Source: Burkholderiales bacterium
Lineage (GTDB): Bacteria > Pseudomonadota > Gammaproteobacteria > Burkholderiales > Burkholderiaceae_C
NCBI GenBank assembly: GCA_028868825.1
Contig: JAGWTU010000013.1
Location: forward strand, 62,001 to 126,000
Direction of reading: 5' to 3'
Length of the DNA: 64,000 nucleotides
Shown in pieces: positions 59,560 to 64,000 of the stretch; the first letter of the stretch is position 1; each line of letters begins with the position of its first letter. The position numbers and the translations under genes were made by a program. The notes below the pieces were generated by a model that searched no databases, was not told where the DNA came from, and saw only the letters and a program-made list of their open reading frames with translations.

Positions 59560-59937
59560 GTGGACTTGAAAGTGCCGATCACGATCACCGACGAACTGAG
59601 CGAGGAGGTCATCACGGCGACCGCGTCGCTGAACCTCGCCAGCGGCGAGATCCATCGCGTCGAATACGAGGATTGGGATGTCGACGCCCGCGGCGCCCCC
59701 TGGGAGAGCGAGGACTACGAGTTCAGCAGCGGCACGCTGTCCAACGCCGGCAAGGACGTCGAGTTCAAGGTCGACGTCAACCGTACGACCGGCCAGTATT
59801 CGGTCAGCGCCAGCGAACTGCTCGAGATCAAGGTGCGCGCCGCGGCGCTGTTCGCCGGCGTCAGCGGCCAGCAGCTCGCGACGCAGGCGCCGCAAGCCGG
59901 CAAGCCCGACCGCCGCGGCGGCGGCAGCCTGCACTGA
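59560..59937 (+). CDS. Conserved hypothetical protein
   Basis: This 125-residue protein is translated from a GTG at 59560. I do not recognise the family. The sequence is acidic in its first half (ITDELSEEVITATASLN, YEDWDVDARGAPWESEDYEFSSG), consistent with a small beta-rich soluble fold, and ends in a basic glycine tail (KPDRRGGGSLH). No signal peptide is seen. It lies between the TetR gene and tctB (59 bases upstream of the latter). Confidence 0.6.
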   Translation: MDLKVPITITDELSEEVITATASLNLASGEIHRVEYEDWDVDARGAPWESEDYEFSSGTLSNAGKDVEFKVDVNRTTGQYSVSASELLEIKVRAAALFAGVSGQQLATQAPQAGKPDRRGGGSLH

Positions 59938-59996
59938 CCGGCGCCCCCCGGCAAAGACCCGATCCCAACGCGGGTCGATCGACGCGAGAATCGGCC

Positions 59997-60482
59997 ATGC
60001 ACATCTGGAATCGGCTCGGCAAGGATCATTGGGGGGCGTTGATGCTCGTCGCGCTCGGCGCGTTCGTGATCTGGCTCGGCATCGGCTACCGCATCGGCAC
60101 GCTCAACCGCATGGGCCCGGGCTTCGTGCCGGTCGTCATCGGCACGCTGCTGGTCGCCGTCGGGCTGGCGATCGGGCTCACGGCGACGCCGCACCGGCCC
60201 GCGCCCCGCCCCGTCACGACCGGCGTGCCGCGCGGCTCGCACGAGGGCGCGCAATGGCGCGGCTGGCTGTGCATCCTCGGCGGCGTCGCCGCCTTCGTCG
60301 TCCTCGGGCGCTGGGGCGGCTTCGTCCCGGCGACCTTCGCCTCGGTCTTCATCGCCGCGCTGGGCGACCGCAACAACACCGTCAAGAGCGCCACGGCGCT
60401 GGCGCTGGCGATGGTCGCGATGGCCGTCGCGGTCTTCCATTACGGGCTGCAGATGCAGCTCGACCTCTTCGCCTGGCCTTGA
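59997..60482 (+). CDS. tctB: Tripartite tricarboxylate transporter, small membrane subunit
   Basis: This 161-residue inner-membrane protein has four hydrophobic helices: WGALMLVALGAFVIWLGIGY, FVPVVIGTLLVAVGLAIGL, WLCILGGVAAFVVLGRWGGFVPATFASVFIAAL, and ALALAMVAMAVAVFHYGLQM. The NRMGPGFVPVVIG segment is typical of TctB. It is directly before tctA (54 bases). The usual tctC gene is not beside it. Confidence 0.9.
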   Translation: MHIWNRLGKDHWGALMLVALGAFVIWLGIGYRIGTLNRMGPGFVPVVIGTLLVAVGLAIGLTATPHRPAPRPVTTGVPRGSHEGAQWRGWLCILGGVAAFVVLGRWGGFVPATFASVFIAALGDRNNTVKSATALALAMVAMAVAVFHYGLQMQLDLFAWP

Positions 60483-60536
60483 TGCCGGCGCCGGCACTTC
60501 CTTCCCTGAACGCCCTGCCCTGATCGAGCGCATCCC

Positions 60537-62063
60537 ATGCACCAGAGCCTGATGGACCTGTGGTACGGCTTCGGCATCGCGCTGCAGCCGGGCAATTTCA
60601 TGTGGTCGGTGTTCGGCGTGCTCGTCGGCAACCTGATCGGCGTGCTGCCCGGCATGGGCGCGCTGACGACGATCTCGATGCTGCTGCCGCTGACCTACGC
60701 GATCCCGCCGGTGCCGGCGATCCTGATGCTGGCCGGCATCTTCTACGGCTCGCAGTACGGCGGCGCCATCGGCGCCATCCTGCTCAACCTGCCCAGCCAC
60801 CCGCCGCATGCGGTGACCTGCCTCGACGGCTACCCGATGACGCAGAAAGGCCGCGGCGGCGCGGCGCTGGGCATCACGATGATGGCGTCGTTCTTCGCCG
60901 CCTCGGTCGGCATCGCGACGATGATCTTCCTCAGCCCGCTGCTGGTGGAAGTGGCGTTCAAGTTCGGCCCCTCGGAGATCTGCTCGATCATGCTGCTGGG
61001 GCTGCTGGCCGGGGCGACGATGTCGCGCGGCTCGCCGCTCAAGGGCGTGGCGATGACGCTGTTCGGGCTGCTGTGCGGCGTCGTCGGCACCGACGTCATC
61101 AGCGGCACGATCCGCTATTCCTTCGACATGGCCGAGCTCTCCGACGGCGTCGAGCTCGGCGCGCTGTGCATGGGACTCTTCGGCATCGCCGACTTCCTCG
61201 TCAGCGTGAACCGCCACAACATCAAGATCAGCGACACGAAGATGAGCATGAAGGACATGCGCCCGACGCGTGCCGAGCTCAAGCAGGCCTTCTGGCCGAT
61301 GGTGCGCGGCACCGCGGTGGGCACGCTGTTCGGCGCCATGCCGGGCACCGGGCCGACGATCACGACCTTCATCGCCTACGCCATCGAACGCAAGATCGCC
61401 AAGGACCCGTCGCGCTTCGGCAAGGGCGCGATCGAGGGCGTCGCCGCGCCCGAGGCCTCGGCGCATTCGAAGACCCAGGTCGACTTCATCCCGACGATGT
61501 CGCTGGGCATCCCCGGCGACGCCGTGATGGCGCTGATCCTCGGCGCGCTGATCATCAAGGGCGTGCAGCCGGGGCCGCAGCTGATCACCGAGCACCCGGA
61601 CATCTTCTGGGGCCTGATCGCCAGCTTCTGGATCGGCAACGTGCTGCTCGTGATCCTCAACGTGCCGATGATCGGCGTCTGGGTCAAGATGCTGCGCGTT
61701 CCGTACAAGTACCTGTACCCGGCGGCGCTGTTCTTCATCTGCGTCGGCGTCTACAGCACCAAGAGCAGCCTGTTCGACGTCGGCGAGGTGGCGGTGTTCG
61801 GCATCCTCGGCGCCATCTTCCTGAGCCTGGACTTCCCGGTCTCGCCGATCGTCCTGGGCTACGTGCTCGGGCCGATGCTGGAGGAGAACTTCCGCCGCGC
61901 GATGCTGCTGTCCAGCGGCGACCTCTCGGTGTTCCTGACGCGGCCGATCAGCGCCGGCTTCGTCGGCGCGAGCACGCTGCTCGTCACCTTCCAGCTCGTG
62001 GCCTACGCGCGGCGGCGGCTGCGCGCCGCCGAGGTGCTCAGGACGCAGCCGATTTCAGGCTGA
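60537..62063 (+). CDS. tctA: Tripartite tricarboxylate transporter, large membrane subunit
   Basis: This 508-residue inner-membrane carrier has about 11-12 helices and the family's double glycine-rich motifs: GVLPGMGALTTISMLLPLTY with YGGAIGAILLNLPSHPPHAVTCLDGYP, and later GAMPGTGPTITTFIAYAIERK with GVAAPEASAHSKTQVDFIP. It takes up carboxylates driven by ion gradients together with TctB and a periplasmic receptor. Substrate unknown. Its 3' end overlaps the HD-GYP gene on the other strand by 26 bases. Confidence 0.93.
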   Translation: MHQSLMDLWYGFGIALQPGNFMWSVFGVLVGNLIGVLPGMGALTTISMLLPLTYAIPPVPAILMLAGIFYGSQYGGAIGAILLNLPSHPPHAVTCLDGYPMTQKGRGGAALGITMMASFFAASVGIATMIFLSPLLVEVAFKFGPSEICSIMLLGLLAGATMSRGSPLKGVAMTLFGLLCGVVGTDVISGTIRYSFDMAELSDGVELGALCMGLFGIADFLVSVNRHNIKISDTKMSMKDMRPTRAELKQAFWPMVRGTAVGTLFGAMPGTGPTITTFIAYAIERKIAKDPSRFGKGAIEGVAAPEASAHSKTQVDFIPTMSLGIPGDAVMALILGALIIKGVQPGPQLITEHPDIFWGLIASFWIGNVLLVILNVPMIGVWVKMLRVPYKYLYPAALFFICVGVYSTKSSLFDVGEVAVFGILGAIFLSLDFPVSPIVLGYVLGPMLEENFRRAMLLSSGDLSVFLTRPISAGFVGASTLLVTFQLVAYARRRLRAAEVLRTQPISG

Positions 62064-63312
62064 TGCAGAACAGCGCCAGCCGCTGCGCGTCGTCCAGCGG
62101 CAGTTCGCCGGCGCGCAGCATCGTCGCGCGGACGATGGTGCGCAGGCGAAAGCGCAGCTCGTGCTCGACGGCGTCGACCTCGGGCGCGTCCTGCGCCGCC
62201 AGGCCCCCCGTGCCCTCGCGGCCCCACAGCCCGCTGGCCAGGCAGCCGGTGCGCAGCCGCGCCAGCAGATGGTCGGCGAGCGCGAACGCGGCCTTCAGCG
62301 CCGGCGTCTCGGCGCTGGTGGTCAGCGCGTCGACGCTGCGCTGGGTCGACTGCAGCGCGGCCTCGAGCCGGTCCAGCCGCTCGCCGACCTCGACCGCGTC
62401 GCACTCGGCGCGCAGCGGCGGCTGCGAGCGCGCGGCGGCGGCGATCGGGCCCACCCAGCCGAGGTCGAACTCGCAGGGCACGACGCGCAGCGCAACGCTG
62501 GCATGCGCCAGATGCGTGCCCGGCGCGCGCAGCGAGCCCAGCGTCGCCTCGGTGACGGCGAGCAGCCGGCCCAGCGGCGACACCGCCTCGCGCGCCAGCG
62601 CGTGGGGGTAGCCCGAGCCGTCGAGCCGCTCGTGGTGCTCGGCGATGGCGCGCGCCAGCGCCTTGGGGTAGTCGGTGAGCTGGCTCAGCAGCAGCTGGCC
62701 GACGTGGGGGTGGACGACGAGCTGCTGGTAGCTCTTGAAGTCCAGCGTGCGGTCGGCGTCGGCCTCGCCGTGGCGGGGGTCGATGTACATCTCGCCGAGG
62801 TCGTGGAGCAGCCCGCCGAGCATCGCCAGCCGCAGGTCGGCGACGGTGCCGCCGTGGTCGATCATCAGCGCGCCGGCCACCGCCATCGCGGCCACCGCGT
62901 GGTCGAACGCCCCTGGGCGCGACGCCTGGCCCGCGGTCAGCAGCAGCTGCGCCACCGGGTGCAGCGGCAGCCGCACCGTCTCGTGGACCAGCCGGTGCGC
63001 GTGCGCTCGCAGCAGCGGCGCCAGCGGCGTGTCGGCGGCGACGAGCGCCTCGACGGCGTCGACCAGCGTGCGCGCGGTGACGCCGTCCTCGGCCATCAGG
63101 CAGCTCTCCAGCGGGTTGCGCAGCTGGCGGTCGAGCAGCTTGCGCTGCAGCGCGCCCGAGACCGGCTGGTCGCGCGCCCAGAGCTTGATGCCGGCGATGT
63201 CGAAGATGTCGCGCGAGGCGATGATGCTGCGCGTCTCGCTCGCCTCCAGGATGGTGGCCAGCGCGTGCGGGTTGGCGGTGGAGAACGGGGAGCTGGAGGC
63301 CGGCTGGGTCAT
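62038..63312 (-). CDS. HD-GYP-like phosphodiesterase
   Basis: This 424-residue soluble protein likely hydrolyses cyclic-di-GMP. The HD pair is at 170-171 (LLHDLGEMYIDP) and the second signature HHERLDGSGYP at 226-236, with the intervening histidines in HPHVG (about 201). The glutamate after HDLG replaces the lysine usual in HD-GYP proteins. The N-terminal 110 residues carry no recognised sensor, and the C-terminus (from about 300) is helical with a possible coiled coil (VGERLDRLEAALQSTQRSV). It is convergent with tctA (26 bases overlap). Confidence 0.8.
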   Translation of the reverse strand: MTQPASSSPFSTANPHALATILEASETRSIIASRDIFDIAGIKLWARDQPVSGALQRKLLDRQLRNPLESCLMAEDGVTARTLVDAVEALVAADTPLAPLLRAHAHRLVHETVRLPLHPVAQLLLTAGQASRPGAFDHAVAAMAVAGALMIDHGGTVADLRLAMLGGLLHDLGEMYIDPRHGEADADRTLDFKSYQQLVVHPHVGQLLLSQLTDYPKALARAIAEHHERLDGSGYPHALAREAVSPLGRLLAVTEATLGSLRAPGTHLAHASVALRVVPCEFDLGWVGPIAAAARSQPPLRAECDAVEVGERLDRLEAALQSTQRSVDALTTSAETPALKAAFALADHLLARLRTGCLASGLWGREGTGGLAAQDAPEVDAVEHELRFRLRTIVRATMLRAGELPLDDAQRLALFCISLKSAAS

Positions 63313-63455
63313 GGTGCGTCACCGGAAGTCGACGAGGAGATGACGTCGATATCGGTGGCGGCGCGGCGGACTTGATCGGTCAAAGGTAACCGGATCTGCG
63401 CGCGGCGGCTGCCGAGCGGTCGAAGGCGCGGCGCAGGCATGCGCCGGCGGCGACG

Positions 63456-64000
63456 CTACGACGGCAACCGGCCGCCCACGAGCCACCCCGGAACCGCCAC
63501 GCCGGCTTCCAGCCGCAGCGTCTCGCGTCGCATCCGCACGCGCTCGAATCCGGCGTCGCGCAGGCAACGCTCGAGGTAGCCACGCTCGTGCGCATAGCGG
63601 CCGTTGGACTGCAGCCGATGCGGCTGCGCGTCGCCGTCGGCCAGTGCCTCGACGGTGAAGACGAGCCGGCCGCCGGCGCGCAGGCTGCGCCTCGCCGCCG
63701 CCAACGCCTCGTCGAGCGCGCCGAAGTAGCACAGCGTGTCGGCCGAGACCACGGCGTCCCAGGCCGCAGGCTGGGTCGCCAGGTAGTAGCTCAGCTCGGC
63801 CTGGTGCAGCACGTCGTAGAGGCCGCGCGCCCGGGCCCGGCGCAACATGCCGACCGAAAGGTCGCAGCCGGCCAGACGGCGCGCATACGGCCTCAAGCCC
63901 TGCGCACACAGCCCGGTGCCGCAGCCGACATCGACGATGTCCAGCGCCGCCGCCGGCGCGCCGACGGCATCGGCCAGCGCCTGGACGACGAGTTCGGGAG
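63456..64000 (-). CDS. SAM-dependent methyltransferase (5' end beyond the window)
   Basis: About 181 C-terminal codons of a class I methyltransferase are seen. Motif I is IVDVGCGTGLCAQ near the window edge (in the stretch before 63896), followed by GCDLSVGMLRRARARGLYD, motif II-like WDAVVSADTLCYFGAL and RAGGRLVFTVEAL. The Ub/COQ5-like or TPR-linked subgroup cannot be told from this part. The start lies beyond 64000. The 143-base gap to the HD-GYP gene holds nothing else that I recognise. Confidence 0.85.
   Translation of the reverse strand, partial: PELVVQALADAVGAPAAALDIVDVGCGTGLCAQGLRPYARRLAGCDLSVGMLRRARARGLYDVLHQAELSYYLATQPAAWDAVVSADTLCYFGALDEALAAARRSLRAGGRLVFTVEALADGDAQPHRLQSNGRYAHERGYLERCLRDAGFERVRMRRETLRLEAGVAVPGWLVGGRLPS

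Overview
The window is very GC-rich, almost fully coding DNA (no gap above roughly 360 bases) from a Gram-negative bacterium, most likely a betaproteobacterium of the order Burkholderiales. The grounds are three TonB-dependent outer-membrane receptors, a Bug-type TctC receptor and TctB/TctA proteins, and the ABC-2 transporter / BolA / hisGDCBHAF gene order, which I know from that group. Genus-level placement is not possible from reading alone. No tRNA, rRNA, CRISPR array, insertion sequence or phage gene was seen.

Layout. 1-11197: a disaccharide locus. A tight seven-gene minus-strand operon encodes an MFS permease, a GH37 trehalase, an unassigned six-hairpin glycosidase-like protein and a complete ABC sugar importer. 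It is followed by a TonB receptor and is divergent from a LacI regulator. A 32-base promoter/operator module occurs twice, before the MFS gene and before the receptor. 11230-20246: an orphan Bug receptor, SelO, a SnoaL-like protein, a double-retropepsin/TPR protein, a DUF3297 protein and two secreted lipoproteins (Ig-like; repeat-rich, probably beta-propeller). 20247-26746: vitamin B12 uptake (btuB-btuF-btuC-btuD) behind a cobalamin riboswitch, with cobQ just upstream. 26859-35420: MarC, NDH-2, DctA, an S33 peptidase, an FMN reductase, a CBS protein and pyruvate phosphate dikinase.

35631-47848: a second carbohydrate locus. It holds a GntR-like LacI regulator, an IlvD/Edd dehydratase, an HpaI-type aldolase, a full ABC sugar importer, a Gfo/Idh/MocA oxidoreductase, an SDR and a TonB receptor. 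Matching TGTTA/TAACA operators lie at both ends. This looks like import and non-phosphorylative breakdown of an unidentified sugar or sugar acid. 48020-57043: housekeeping genes (pth, ferredoxin, coaD, rsmD) and the histidine genes hisG-D-C-B-H-A-F. A VapBC-type toxin-antitoxin pair, with its own promoter and three tandem operators, sits inside the his operon between hisD and hisC. 57076-64000: an ABC-2 exporter with a divergent TetR regulator, a hypothetical gene, tctB-tctA without tctC, an HD-GYP protein and the end of a methyltransferase gene.

Common theme: each of the three TonB receptors is paired with its own inner-membrane ABC importer and its own control device (LacI operator, GntR-like operator, B12 riboswitch). 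The least described parts are the six-hairpin enzyme in the trehalase operon, the second carbohydrate locus, and the toxin-antitoxin promoter that would drive hisCBHAF.
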